In this document: piece after piece, positions 22,701 to 37,700 of the stretch
Layout: each line of letters starts with the position of its first letter
How positions within the stretch are numbered: position 1 is the first letter of the stretch
Source of the DNA: Echinococcus granulosus
Lineage: Eukaryota; Platyhelminthes; Cestoda; Cyclophyllidea; Taeniidae
Reading direction: 5' to 3'
DNA length: 64,000 nt
Assembly: GCF_000524195.1 (NCBI RefSeq)
Contig: NW_020170384.1
Coordinates: 2,743,925-2,807,924 of the forward strand
Position numbers and translations under genes: made by a program
Notes under the pieces: model-generated
The model's database searches: none
Told to the model about the DNA's origin: nothing
What the model saw: only the letters and a program-made list of their open reading frames with translations

Positions 22701-25700
22701 TTCAAGTTTTTGTTTAAAAGTGAAATTTTATCCGAAAATTTGAATAGGGGTTGGAGGGGTTCAACCAATGTGGCGAGACTGAGTTACAGCACCGAGTGAC
22801 TGCACCCACGAAAGTATGCTACTTGTCTCAGTAAAAGAAGTTTAGTTGACCAAATACCACACACAAGTAGTGCGAGCCCTAAAAATCTGTGTTCTTTTCT
22901 CTTTCAAGCATTCGCCTAAAGTCAAATCATGGGCTCAGTAAATAATGTTACCTTCTGACTTTCAACCTATCAAATGAGGCGACAGTGTTTCAGGGCTGAA
23001 AGTGTTCCTAAAAATCACTATCGCGTTGAGTCCGCATCTCTTGGGCAGACCTCAGAGCACTTTCCCGGCCCTGCTTTAATTTGAAACAGAGGAGTAACTC
23101 CCGAAATTGGTCCACAAGCAATGGGTTCGCTAGTGCAGTATATTTGTTCGCCAAATTGAAAAAAAACTCTCACTCAATTAACCGCTTCATTTTAAAGCTT
23201 CCACAACACAAGGTAATGGAGTTTAAGGTTCGCATCTCATGGCATAAAGTAATGGTAGTACTAAACACAAAATATCACTGAGATGGGACCTCTGGACATT
23301 GGATGTCACCTGAGAAAATCGCGAGTTTTACACCTGATACCTTAGCAATGGCGCCTGAGCCGGCATGACCAGACCGCTATGCAACTAGCGTGGATGAGAG
23401 TCTAAAATGGTTCACTTACAAGCTACTAATGCAGTGAAATCTGATAACGTTCTGGCTCATACAATAAGTTATCAGTCTGTCTTCCCTTTTTACCTCTAAG
23501 AATGATAAAGACCTGGTCCACGAGTTCGTCACCCACTCCGGTCTGACGTGTCTTGTCACAGTGGGTTCCCAATCGGAACACACCCACCAGAATTACATCC
23601 TACGAGGTGAGTGATGCTGAGGGTACTCTGTGCGACCGAATTCCTTGGGTCGTCGCCGAATCATCCCCGCCACCCGACTGACTCATCGACCATTGTTTCT
23701 ATATCCTCTTCTTTTTCGTCTCCACCACTGAATGAGTGACGCCAGATGAACTTATTTCTAAAGTCATGAGGTTTTTTTCTCTTGAGAAAACTTTAAATGA
23801 ACCGAGTGGAAGTACACAGTGCACAATTCTTTACATTGTACTACATCTTCACTTTTCTCTTTAAAAAAAGGATATTTTTATTTCCATTAATCTTCTTAGT
23901 CACTCAGACCTGCAAATATTCCTTCCTCAGGCCAAATTAAAAGATTTTAGGGAAATGTATTTGTGTTAAATATCATAATCTGAGCGAATTTTTTGTAAAA
24001 GGAAATTCAGTTACTAATTTACAAAGTAAACGTTTTCTTCCATTTTTCACGAGCTCCACTCATTCATTTGGAGATAATTTCCGCAAGCCTATTTTGGAGT
24101 AAAACGTTCCATTCTAAGGGCAGGTTACTTTTTTCCGGAAAAAAGTGGCACTAAAAAGTAGGCTTTATCGCGTATTCAAGATATGAACATTTCAAAGCCA
24201 CTTTAAAGACCATTTTTACAATCTACACTCCATCATCCACTCCCTTGACCACATCCTTTTTAGTCTAGCAGCTTTAAAAACTCAACTTTTTTGCATTCAT
24301 TGCTTATAAAATAAGGGAAATTTTGTGAAACTAAAGTAGTTCCTTTGATTTATAAGAAAGAGCTTTCGGGGGGCACAGAGTCCCCTCCAGGGAACGGTAA
24401 AATCACAGCGATTGTCGACCGGAGGTAGAACGATATTCTTTTTCACTGCATTTCAGCTTTGGGTCAACTCATTCTCTACGTGGATGGGATGAATGGAGTG
24501 AGCGAGCACCCGGAGACGATACGGTGGCTGTATTCCCTCCTCTCCTGCAAGGTAACGGCGGTTTTCGCATGGTGTGTGTATATGTGTCTGTGTCACCTCC
24601 TCCGTCGCTTTTTCTGTTTTCCCTCTTCTTATTTTTGTTCGCCCCAAAAAGCCACTAATTTCACTCTCTACCTGCAGCGAGCTTTGTGCATCGGCTCTAA
24701 CGCCTACGATGACTATATGGTAAACTGGAGTTTTTTGTTGCCCCTTTTTTTGCTGTTCTAGTGGGTAGGCGAAAATATTCCCTCATTGACGCTTTTTTGG
24801 AACGCTCGAATGCAGCAGTAAAGTGGATTGTATTCCTTAATTGCAGTTCTCCCTGGTGAAGAAGACCGCCCTCCATCTTCTCTCTGTGTTTGTCGGCTAC
24901 GCGGACACCAACGCCAACATCTTTGTGGAGACTATTGACGACTTCCACAAGTCCTCAAGTAAGTTCATCCATACCTTTGGCTTTGAGACCATGAAAAATG
25001 AGGATTTATTTATTCACTTTAAGTTAGTAGCTTAAACAATTTGTGAATAAAACATGTGGTAAGCTGCCAGAAGTTAGAAACCCAATGTCTGCTGCTAAAC
25101 TTATTGATAAGGAAAATGAGTTTTACTAAGTTATTTTTATTTCTCTTTGAGATGGTAGTTGCGATATGGGAAAATTCACTTTGCACTAACAATATCGGTG
25201 AAGCTGAAATTTCGAAAGTGGTACATAACTTCATCTTAAAAAATGGCAAAAAACCATTTAGGGTTAAAATAAGATCGTGCTAAATTTCTTCTCCATCTTT
25301 GACTTAAAATTAAATAACGCCTGGGGTGATGGCAGATGGCAGAAGATCCAATGAATTGAGCTGGAGTGGTCATTATTTCCATCCTCCTCTAGACGGAGAA
25401 GGAGTAAAATTCTTTTCTTCTAAGAGTTTAGCTTTGTACTTCAGATATCTCTTCCGCCTTTGCTAGTAGTCTGACTGTAATCTTGGTCTTCGGATCCCAG
25501 AGATCTCCACCTTAGTAACCTAGAGGTATTTAATCATCTGAGAATGAAACATGTTAAATTTCTCCTTTTTTGGCATTGGCAGGAACACTAAGTTCATGGC
25601 ATTCCATCTGATGCCACCGGAAGGGTGAATAGTAATGTCTGGTTAAACGAAGACGAAGCCTGTTAAACCGTGGTCGCGGCATCATTGCACCACAGTGCAC

Positions 25701-28700
25701 AGAAGACATAAAAAAGACAAAATTTTGCTGATCGCCTAAGAAAAAAATTGCAACCTCTATTGTTGCCATTAAAACAATTTGGTAGTTTGATGCGTGGGCA
25801 TTTATCGTTCCACCAACATTTAATCCTTCACATTTTCGATATTGATGGCTAAATAAAAGACGCAATCTATTTATTTCTATTTAGAATTTGCGTACTTTTC
25901 TCACAAAAAGAGTTGTAATTTATGAGAAAAGTTTTCTTTTTTTCGGGGAAAGATGCATTAAAATCTTCTTTAAACGTGGTAAGTGCGATGGGAACAAAAG
26001 CAGGTTGGGGATCACGCCTTTTGATTATGCTCTCGGAGTGCCATACTTCTATCCGTCTAAAATCGCTGTCAAAGGAAAATTCTGTCGCATATTTATCCCT
26101 CTTTACAGCTGGAAAGGTCAGACATTCTTTTGTTTGATCAGTAAATCGGAAAGTAGGAAAATAGAATGCCCGTCATGCCCTGTTTTAACTCATCAAGATT
26201 TAACTTTTACCTGGCTACAAATGGATGATAATTTTAGTAATTCTTCGGTTTCCGCGAATCACTTCCGAAGTGTCGTCTTCAGTCCTACCCAGTCGTCCGA
26301 AATTCGCCCCTTAACGGAACTAGAATCTTGCTGGTGAGCCAGATAGCGAGTGTCTAGGTGTGACAGACGACTTTTTTTCCTCCTCGGAGCAATTTACGCA
26401 TTTGATTAGCAGCCATCCTTGCCACAGATTGTCACGACTCGTCTACCACAGCGCAAAGGCAGCCAAACAAAGTGACCACTTACTCCTTTGCTCTCTTCTC
26501 CCACTAACATCGATTCCTACACCGGAAAGTATAAATGCCTGTAAATTGTTTTTTCTGCCTAGTATACATTAGTATCCCTGATAATCATGTGGAGTGAGAC
26601 AATTGATTATAAGCCTGTGGCAGAAACTCTGGAGCACTATTTGGTGCACAGTAAGTCATTCCAAATGACGTTGAAGGCGAAAGTTGTCAGGTACAACCCA
26701 ATCCTAAGTCAGAAGCACGAGATTTATCCTCTGTCACGCCAAAAAAGGAAAAGAATTAGGACTTATCTGATTCCCGCAAAATTGTCGATCGTGCAATTAG
26801 CATCAATGAAAAAAGTCATGTCATTAAGAAATGGCTTTGGATACTATGGAGGACATATATCTTAAACCAGGAGCTTTTTGTCCAGCTATTCCATCCTAAA
26901 CCACTCAACGTCTACCAGGCGTAGGAGCTTGGAGGTTCTACGCACCAGCTGAAAACGTGGACTGGGAAGCACTGAGAGTGAGGAGGGGTGGTGACAGGCT
27001 TGCCGCCGTTGACACCATTCTGATTCCTTATGTCTGAATAACTAGGCGCCTCGTCGCTGTACCAAGCTACGCTTGAGGTCTCCTCGACGAGAGATTGTCT
27101 GTGCATTCGTGTCTTACGACCTCATTCACCATGCCTTGTTGAGAAGTATACGCTGACATTGCTGTATGGCGTCTGAACTGACGCATGAGAGCGAGCACCT
27201 TCGTGATAGCATCCCTCTTTTATACGGCTAAAGTTTTAAGCCTCCGCTCAACTTGAACATCCCTGGATTAAACAGTGACAAGACAATTTCCTAATTCTTC
27301 TTCTCCTTCTCCTTTTTTCTTTCATAACAGAAAGCAACGGTAAACCCTGGTCCTACCTCATTGACCTCCTGCAAAATGAATCGGGTGATCTGGAGTTTAG
27401 TCGACTGACAATGCTGTTGATCAATAAGGTTCTGGTTGCAGTTCCAGATCAGGAGACATTCTACGATATCACAGACTGTTTAGAAGATCAGGGCATGAAA
27501 GAGATCTCGGAGAAACTTCTTAAAGAGCCCAGCACCGACCCAATTCTCGTGGAACAGTTGCAAATCTATGAGGTATCTTCGTTAAATGTAATCTCCTGTA
27601 AAGTGGATCCTTATTTCTGCTGTCAAAGTGCTAAAGTTCAGCAATCATCCTTAAAATAATTAGTTGCACCTTAGTTGTGTTTGTTTTGGTTAAAAGTAGC
27701 TTTTTTAATGTCTTCAAGACTGAAGTCGCATGTATGTGACGACCCAACTCACTTATCCAACCTCAGCGTCACAAGTATATGCATACTAATTGGTTGTGGA
27801 GGAATTTTTCACAAGATTTAGATAAATAAGTAGACTGGAGATTTTTTGAAACCCTTAAGCCCTATTCCGATTCACTTCCTTGACTCGAGGCTTAAATCGT
27901 CTTTAGCGGCTGGATTTGAACTGTCGGAAAATCGAAATCTGTCCCTATCGGATCGCGAAAATAGTTTAGGATGTTTTTGAAACCGGGTTTTCTGGTTTAA
28001 ACGCACCAGACCTGATGCCAGCGCGTAGGCGTGAAACAAACTCTGTCGAGCCACTGTGGCTGAGAGAGAGATGATCCCAGATATCAAGATGCACTTCAGT
28101 CAAAACTAATTTAGCCTTCACTTGTCTCTTTTAATTAATTACAGGCGAGCTTAATCTTCGAGGATGGCGGGTCCAAGAGTCAGGTGAATCTGGGCGAGAA
28201 ATCGTTGGACACAATACGACAAACCCCACGACCTAGTCGAGCTGAATTGGCTGGCAAACCCACGGAGACGGCGACTTCGGAGGCACCAAGAAAACGACGG
28301 TCTCGACGTTTTCATCCCGATGAAAGTGGTACCTTTGTGTAAGTGAAAAAAGTTTCTGACATTTGTAATTCTGGCGTCTAGTTGAGCTTCCAGCCAATGC
28401 CGCAGTAGAATCACGACGCGAAATGTAGATTTAAGTTTCTATCCCTGTGCGGTAAATTCAATGAATTTGGTGCCATTCCGTGCCACCTCCACGCTGCTGA
28501 CCCACTTTTCTGCCTACCTGCTCCAAACCCTTTGCGTCAATCAAAAATGCCTTCACGATAATCTGCGATGGAGAGCCCCTAAACACCCCATGTGATACCA
28601 CCTGGTGGCGGTCGTGATTTTGGACACCGCAACTCATCTTGATCACCACCCCCTTATCAAGCATTCTATTAAAACTATCTAAATCTGACTACCAGTCCAA

Positions 28701-31700
28701 CAATGACGGGTTGTTACAATTTGTCATTTACAATCAGTGAGCATACCCTTTATATTGCTCTCCACAACGCTGTAAACGCAGTAGCTCATAGAGGAATCGA
28801 AGATAATATGGCTAGGGATGTCTCCCACTACTGAGGAAGCCGTCTTTGTGAAGTATCAAAGGTCTATTCGATTTAAGGTTTAGCATTTGCCTTCGGCACC
28901 TAAGCATGGTGGAATGCAACACGTTTAAGTGTAGAGAAGGGCAAGCATGGTGGTAGCTCTAGATGGTCAATTTGCTGGAGATGGGAAGGAGATCTGTGCA
29001 GTAAAGTACACATTTAAGGTAAACATTAACTTGCTACATTGGGTTAAACTAACCCGGGAGCTATTATTTAGTCATCGTCTTTGGCGTTGGTGCAATCCAG
29101 GAGCCACCTAGTCCTTACTTCAAACATTTCTGACTGCGTTTGATCATGAACTATGCATTCTGTGCCTTGTGCTACTTAAAACTTCGCTTTTAATTATACG
29201 TAGCAAGGTCCGATCCCATCCCACAGTTCATCATCCCCATCACAAATACGTGACGCCCCGATTTTCTTTGCAGGCGTTTAATATGCTTTTTTTTATCAGT
29301 TTGTGGATAATTACACTATCTTTTGAAGAGCAGTATCAGTGTGATTAGCGGCTTTGTTAGTAATGTCAAAGCCTGTCATGACGGCAATAAATCCTGCTGC
29401 CATATAATGTCATAACTCCTCCTCTGTTATTAATTCGTGATAAAAAGTTCCTTTCATTTTTTTACTTAGAAACGGATCTGACGAACGAAAAACCCACGCT
29501 CGTCGAGCGACTGACAAAATAATCGCCGATTCCCGAAGGCACACCGCAGGTATTGTTAACATTTTGACTTCTCCCTTCAAATGGTTAGTTAGCCGACTAG
29601 GAGTAGAGGTAAGCATTTTTGGAAGCCGATTGTAAAGTTGGCGCATTTTAACCTATTCTTTGTCTGTGCTAATGAGGTCGTTTCTTATCTCTTCTTTCCC
29701 CTTTACTCCACTCCTCGCCTCGCCTCGCCTTTCCCTCATCCCTCCGCCTATTCTCACGCGCATTCACCTCGCGGCTTTTGTGTTAACGCCACCTAAATCC
29801 CAAAATAAAACAACAAAACGACACACACACGATCAAAACAATTTGATCATGCTCTCACGCTGCTGTTGTGTCCTGATTTGTGTATCTCCCTCGTTCTCTG
29901 TGTGCGTATTTTGTGTGTGTGTGTGTGTGTGTACTCACCACTGCTTACTCACCATCACCACTTCACCACTTAACCAACTAAATTAACCTCCCCCCCAATA
30001 AATAATCAGAACTTCAACGCCAAACTGTGAGAGATCTGTACGAAAACCTAATCGTCAACGAAAGCCCCGTGGAAGAGGAGCCAGGGGAAGAAACCCCTGC
30101 TCCCGCAGCGCCCCAAGATGAAGCACCACCAGCAGCAGGAGGAGGTAAAGAGGAAACCGAAGTAAACAGCGATATAGATGACAGTCCAGCTGAACACTAC
30201 ATTACCATTACCACAGGTAGTACTGGTGACACGGGTAAGAGTTTCGCCCTCTCTCTCTCTACTCTAGGGAGTACGAGTGGAGTTGAGTGAGTTCATCCTC
30301 CCTTCCTCTCCCAGACAAGGTAGAAGTTGAGCGGAACGAGGCGCCTAAATGCAATGATCTGGTTCCCTATTCTCAACAAAGCTCCTCACGGTTGAGTGAT
30401 CTTGTCCACAAATTCGGTGCGTCCACAAGGATAAACGAAAGTGGGGGGTAACAACAAAAAAGAGTTAAAACCGAAAACCGACGCCAAAGTCCCCTTTTTA
30501 TTTCCCCCCCCTCCCCCCTGTATAACTGCCTTAACTCTCCCCACTGCTTCAATCTCTGGCGTCAATGTCAGAACACCAGTGAGAGCGCCAATTGATGGTG
30601 ATTCATGACTGTTGACATTGCTAACTGCCAAGAGCCACTGAGTTACTTGATTTAGCTTCTGGAAGGGAATTTTAACACTCGCTTTTGCCGCTTTTTTAGC
30701 ACATTGGCGTTTTCACTTTAAAAGGTGTTACCAAAGTTAATTACCGCGTTTCTTCCTTTTTCCCTTTTTGTAGAAGATGAAAAATCGGCTAGCGTGGCAA
30801 AAGAGGTGGGTTAAAGTGCCACTTATTAATCCTTGTTATCCCCCTTTTAAGCCGTTTTGGCCCCCGGGGATGGTATTGCGTTTTACCAGATTTCAGCATT
30901 ATGACGTGACTGACAAGCAAGATATGCTTCTGGAAGGCAAGTATCGTTTCAACGTTGAAACTACCCCCCCCCCCCTAGAAGAGAACTTCCCATTTGTTGA
31001 TTGGTCACATCCTCACTTGAGGCTTAGGCGCTTTTGGCATGGATACTTGTGCATCTACTCCGCAGCGACAATTTTGGCTTGCTACGTGGGCATTTCAGTC
31101 GATCTGACACTTGATGTTTTAGAACTCTAAAGAGAGAGTGCCACTGTGACAGCGGTGGGTGACAAGTATTTCCTTTCAGTCAGTACTTGATGCAGATGCC
31201 AATGATCAAGGTGTTTAGCAACGGTGGTAGTACACGGGACTGTGGGTGTTAATAAAGGTGTAAAATCCACGAAAACTCGTGCATACTTAAGGTTTTCAGT
31301 ACAGTACGGTGAAGAAAAGCTCAGTTGCAGTAAGGCGTTTGACTAGCCTAATCGTTATACAGACGGCGCTGCGTCTGGTGATGACAGCTGCATCCATGAC
31401 TGCTGGTTTTCTGCCCTGAAGTGTGGAACGTTTAGCTCTGAACACCTGAGTTGAATTGCAGAAGAGGCTAATTTCTGCGCGACAACAGTGTATAGAGTTA
31501 TCGAGGTACATTCCGGTCGTGCTGGGATGTTTAAGCTTTACTAAAAAATCTTTCTCCCACTTCCCTTGGTAACCTCATTAGTTCCGGTTTTTTCTTCTTT
31601 GACACCTTTAGCAGAAATTATTGTTTTACTGCACAAGAAGTCGTTTTTATGTGTCAGCTATGATTGTGTACTCTTCTGCTACTGTTTCAGAATGCAGCAA

Positions 31701-34700
31701 GGACCAATGACTCGTCCACGATGCCTGAAGTGAAACCGGGATTAATTTCTGCCACGAAGGAGAAGTTGGCGGCCACAATTGGTCGTTTACCCATGGGTCC
31801 TCCACCAGCGTCAACAACTAGTACTGCTGCTTCTGCAGAAAAGGTAGCATTTCCCTCCAGAAGTGAAGTAATTGGCTTGTCTTAGGTCCCACTTTAGCAA
31901 ACATTACCACCCGTGTTGTCAAAAAAGGGGTTCATCTCTGACTCACGCCACCATTTGATGACTAGTAAGCTTTCGGGAGGGTGGGTCAAAACACAAGTCT
32001 TATATCCACCAATTATTTTTTGTCAAAAATCTCTAAAGAAATCAAAAGCTTGAGTAAATAGCAAAAGGCCGACCATTTGTAATGCTTGGTTTGTTTAAAC
32101 CGTCGTTTTGGTTACGCGGGCACCTGAGGCTCGACCATTGTACCTCCACCGGACGACATGGCTTCCAGGCCATGCCGGTAGACCCCTCCTCCTCAGCCCT
32201 TCGGCACATCGGCTCTGGCATTGTCTTCTTCTGTCTTTAAGAAAAACTCATGGTGCCGGACGAATCAAACGCTTTCTTTCATTCTGTTTTGAAATTAATA
32301 TTTTCTTAGCCTTAAAATTTTCCGTTTTTTTTGTGTCTTCGACGAATTTGTCACTAGTAACCCATTTCTATTCACACTTTCCTCCTTAAAAATGGCTATT
32401 TTAAGTAAAATCTAATCTCTTGCTAAAAAGGTTTTAGAGGGTGAGCACAAATGCGCATGATTTGCACACTCCTTTGGTCAGGACTTCCACTAAATCAAGT
32501 CGTGGAATTTTTTTCCAGGGTTTGAAGAAGATGGAATTTTGCCATTATCTGCTTGTAGGGAGGTAATTTTAGCCAGCTTTATTTGGTTTCGTCTTATTTT
32601 ATCCACTTTCTTGTGACCCTTTTCTAACCTCAAACACAATCTACTCACACCCCGCCACCTCTTCCCCCTTCCCACCCACGCTCTGGGAAAATTCTGTGCT
32701 GTGAAAACTCTCTGAACGCGTACAAGCTTTTAAGTGCAACGTGATTCCAGAAGTTCATTTTTTATCACGACTTTGTTTTTCCTGGAGTTTATTGTTTCAG
32801 TTGTTTCACCACTTAATAACAAGAGGTACAAAAAAGACTTTTTGGTGTCTCTCAGTGGCATATCCGTCTCGGTAAACCAGAATTTGTTGATTCCATGGCG
32901 GTTCGATCTAGTCTGCGTCTTTGAAACCTCAAGTTTACAATAAGTAACTCGAACTGTTTAAATTGCCATTTTTTGTCCTTTTGATTACTAGAAAGCGGTA
33001 GAAAAACCAGAGCCACCAAAATTAAAGGGTGTGGACTCCTTTTGGATAGACCACGAGAAGAAAGTGAACTCACGACCACTGCGAGTGAAGGATAGGGAGT
33101 TTCAAGACCTCGAGAGTTCTGACGACGAATCGGCAGGGGCGTTTACGGATGGTGTAAAAGTCAACGGTGGAATTCCGCCACCACCACCGCCCCCACCTCC
33201 GCCACCTCCTGGGATTGGCGGCTTCCGTCCCCCTCCGCCTCCTCCACCACCCGCACCCGGTATGTTTGAACTAATTTGCAATAAGAGGGGGCGAGTGGTC
33301 AGCCAATCTAATTTGGAGTGCTATTTTTCTTTTCGCTTTAATCGGTTCGTTTTTTTATCTGATGGAGACTGAGTGAGGCAGAGGCAAAAGAATTTAGTAT
33401 GGAGTTTTAAAATGCTTTTGCCGATTGAATAATGTATCACGTATTAGTTGCTGTCCTAATAAAATCATCCAGCCATTTGCATTTGCTTACTGGCGAAACA
33501 GTTAGAAACCTAAAAAAGGCTTTAAATTTTCATTTTTAGGAATTGTAGGACTTGTAATAGCCCATTGGTCTGATTTCCACCAATGCTATGTGGGGAAGGC
33601 AGTCATCCAATAAACACCCGATGAGAGGGATACCCGATTACAACCGACTGCTCATTTGATCTACCTAGCTTTTTAATTGATTAATTACTACAAATAATGA
33701 GCTGAAAGTAATAGTTAGCAGATCTTTCAATGAATAAATACACTTAAGTACATTAAGTGCATTTTTCGTTCCGGTGATTGCCACCCAACTTCCATTAGTT
33801 TTTTACCAATTCAATTTTAAAATATACTTTCTTTGATAAACTTAATTCTAACTTGGTATAATTCCACTGTGATTCATCTGGGGACTTAGAAAATTCTTGT
33901 GTCTGTGTCTAACACCCATTCAACAAAAAGGTCCTGCTAATTAGGTTTTAGGAATTAGTAACCTTTTAAGACGGTAGAATTAAAGTTCCCTACTTACTAT
34001 TTGCATAAATTATTTGCTTTAAGTAAACAAAAGCGTCCAAATTGTACTTTTATTTGCCTTACACTAGTAATAAGTACGTACACTCTTGATATGTAGCCAA
34101 TTGACGTTAAATTAGAACGTGAGAATAGGCGTCACAAGACTCGGTGGACTGCCACCTACTTGTTTTAGTTGTAAGCTTAATGGATGACGGTCTCTGAGGC
34201 TTTATTTGAAGCGGTGAAAGGCTATTTGTTTGTGGTGCCGTTTTATTTAATCAATGAGTCAACGATTCCTTTCCAACCACGAATGAGCAAAAGGGGCCAG
34301 TTAACCAATCGAAGAGGTAAAAAAAACCTTGCAGAGAATTTATAAATATGATGGTATTGACCAGAAGATTGCGGATACGGAAATTTACAACGGCATAGTG
34401 GTCAAAGGGAGGGGTTTTCAAATGAAATCTAGCCAGTGAGAGGACGGCTCAGGCGCAATTTTGATTAGCTGATACCAATTCCCTGAGTAGCCAATAGAAA
34501 TGGTGCAATACTCAATCTACTTTATGCTCGAAAATTTATTTTATTTGCACAATTTATTTATTATCCTATCGCTATTTCAGTTTGGTTGCAAATAAATTGC
34601 ATGAGCTCGTGATTGGCAAGAAGTCGCTATTACACCCTTGGCGGCTGTTTTGGTGTAAAATCGTGTCATCTGTGCCCATTGTTGACATAAGTGATCCCTT

Positions 34701-37700
34701 CACTTTATGTTGAAATAAACAAAAATCAAAGCAAGACTTCCAGTATCGAATTCACTTGGTGGTTATACGCACTCATGAGGGTTAACCAGTAAGCCAGCAT
34801 AAAGCGTGAGAATATGCCAGACATCCTCCGACTCCATGCACTGGCATCAACTTCATCAAACTGCTTGAAAAATTTGTTGGTTGGCGACTCGTTACATTGG
34901 CGCATCTTTTAAATTAGTGAAGGAATAACCCTCAAAATAAAAACAAATAAAGGGAGGTGAGATTTATCTTAGCCGGAATCGTCTCTGGCAGTCAGGCCTT
35001 GATAGCTGTCTTTGATGTGTTAACACCAATCTGTCCAATGTCATCCTGTGGGGCAGCTGAGCAAGGTCTGCCTCCCCATTCATGAGAAACTTCATTAATC
35101 ACCGCGCGCCATCATCTGCCGCCTTGATTAACGGTATCAGGACTGATTTCTGGCATGTTTGCTTATCACCTACTCCTGCATGTAGTGACGTCACCGTCCA
35201 ATCGTTTCCTTCTGCACATCAATGCAATAAAAATGTTAGTTTGACTAAATGAGCCTCGTAAAATAGCTTTTAATTACTAAAGAGGAAAGTAGCAGAAAGC
35301 CTCATATTTGTTTTGGATTTCTACCTTTATAAAAAATAGGCGTCTTTTGAAGTGAAGGATACATTCACTGATGAAACTGACATTCCATAATGACTCTCAT
35401 CGAAAGGTGGTGACATATCAGTGTGGATAAGGGAAGACAAACCAACAAGTGTGGCGGATTCTGCGATCTTCATAATCGCCCGCCTTTCACCTCCATTGCC
35501 TGTGCCTTTTCAACCACACTGGAGACAGCGGCTTAACAAAGCCACACCACCACCAACGTATCTCCTCACCGAGGTGATTTGTGCATGTTTGTGTGTGTGT
35601 GTGCGTGGGGTCTTCGCTCTACAATGATTTGATGGAGAAAAGTGCTCTAGCATTTGGCATCGTGCTCTAATGACTCTCATCACCACTGCTCCTGTCAGCT
35701 GAGGCCTCATTGCACAGTGCACCTTTCTCTCTCGTTTGGAATGCACACTCGGTAGATGGCCCTCTAGCTGGTTTCCTTCTACCAATTCCACTTTTCTTCA
35801 GACCTAAGATTGATGTCTATGCTACAGGGGGATTAAGTGCGGAGAACAGTTAAGGGGGTCTATTAAAATCCCGCTGCGGTGTGGAATCCGAGTCCTTTCT
35901 GAACGATTAGGACGGAGGAATGTCATCAGGGAAATACTGAGGACGAGGTAATAGCTCCCTTCCATCTTAGAGTATGATTTGAGGTCTCCTCAGAGGTTAA
36001 TTTCTCAAGGAAATGAGATTTGAGATCATGTACGAAGAAGAATTTCTTTCCATTGTCCCACCAAGCCTGGCTATCTTGCCTGTTATTCAAAAAGGTGTTG
36101 CCTTGCGCACCTTTTAATTACCTCAGTAACTAAATACTTCATGGCGAAAAGTGTTGTGTTTGCCGCCTATCACACAAACACCAAGGAGGCCTGGTCTCCT
36201 GCGGATAAAGCGGTGGACGCCTAAGAGGCGGGTCTTTTGAGGGGAAGCAGTGAGTAATTGAAATTCTGAATTACTGTCTATTTTAGGCGGTATCCCACCA
36301 CCTCCTCCACCTTTCGGCAAATCTAGCTCCACCAACAGCCTTCTCAGCAGTCTTCCACCTCCTCCGGGAGCGCGTATTCAAAAACAGAGTCGAACCATGC
36401 GACTCCACTGGAGTGAATGGGTCCCCAAGCCTAAGGATGTCGAGGCTCTCACCAAGGCTGCAAAATCCAGCGGTCAGGATAGGGTAGACTTCAAGCCCAT
36501 AAAAAAACCGCCTCTCAGTCAGACGGAGAAGAATGAGGAGGCGAAAAAGGTTGTTGAGGAGTTGAAAACCTCCACAATCTGGAGCCATATGGTTCCAGTG
36601 ACTCTAAACTATAAGCATCTTGAGGAGTTGTTTGAGAACAAAGTAACGGAGATCAAAGTCATGGTGAGAGTTGACAATTTTGCTGGCTATTATCAACGTC
36701 GGTATCATTTCTAAGTGCATTTTCCCTGTCTTTTCCTGAAGAAACACGACACGACGAGCAAGAAGATTGAGATTCTTGATATGAAACGCTCTAATGCCAT
36801 CAACATTGGTATGAAGGTCTTGCCACCGCTGCGGACCATTAGCAGTGCGCTGATCAAGATGGACTCCTCTGTAATCAACCGTGAAGGCATTGAGGTAGTG
36901 GGAAGGCATTCAAAGTTTCCAATCCACTTCAGTTTTTCATCTCTGGAATATACTATTTTTTGCCCTGATTTAGCAACTTCTCAACACTATGCTGCCAACA
37001 GATGAGGAACGAGAGAAGATTATAGCCGCCAAACGCGAACACAGTGACATTCAGCTAGGCAAAGCTGAAGAGTTTCTTTTAACCCTTTCTGAAGTCTCCC
37101 ACCTTAAAGCTCGGCTAGAACTGTGGCTCTTCAAACTTGACTACGAGACAATGGAGGCAGATATTCTCGATCCTCTGACCGACCTCAAGCAGGTAAGACC
37201 ACGGTTGCGAAGGTAAAAATGATTTTACTGTCGATTTACCTCCCTTCTCTCTCTCTTAGGCGGTGTATGATATTCAAGAATCGCAGACCCTCCGCTGTAT
37301 TCTCTCCGTCATACTCGCAATGGGCAATTTCCTCAATTCCAGCGAGTCTTGGGGCTTCAATCCAGAGTACCTGGACCGTCTTCCGGAGGTGAAGGACACC
37401 AAACACAAGCACAGTCTCCTTCACCACGTCTGTCAGACAGTCCTTGAACTCTTTCCCGACAGTACAGGTAATGGAATTTGCTTGTACAAGAACTGACTTC
37501 CCCTTGAAGGGATGATTTGTGAAGGCCGTCCTTTCCCTGCAGATCTGCACTCAGAGATGGGTGCTGTGTGTCGATGCCATCGAGTGGATTGGGAGGAGCT
37601 GGACAAGAGGTTGGAAAAGGTCGAGAATGATTGTCGACGGGCTTGGGAGCACTATCACACCATTTACTGCAACACGAATCGCAACTTTGTGGTCAATAAC

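Larger units (their letters stand above)
19800..27572 (+). other. FHOD: FHOD N-terminal GBD/DID region (residues 1-340)
   Basis: Nine exons code for the GTPase-binding and diaphanous-inhibitory armadillo-like domain. Family landmarks in order are LDDRDPF (near 10), GLHKILEAPHQ, LRTKSIVRVQA, GQELRRALFSLKQIF, NDKDLVHEFVTHSGLTCL, QNYILRALGQLILYVDGMNGV, KKTALHLLSVFVGYADTNAN and KVLVAVPDQETFYDITDCLE, ending with ILVEQLQIYE. In the family this domain binds the C-terminal DAD and keeps the protein off until Rho-family GTPases or kinases act. The 14-residue exon 24678-24719 is extra relative to vertebrate proteins. Confidence 0.92.

Noticed and set aside
25888..26337. 149-codon open frame in a formin intron
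   Set aside because: No recognised domain, no conserved pattern, no splice support; frames of this length are expected by chance a few times in 64 kb on six frames.
27895..27925. tRNA B-box-like sequence on the minus strand (GTTCAAATCC)
   Set aside because: The flanking bases do not pair as a T stem and no A box or acceptor stem is found.
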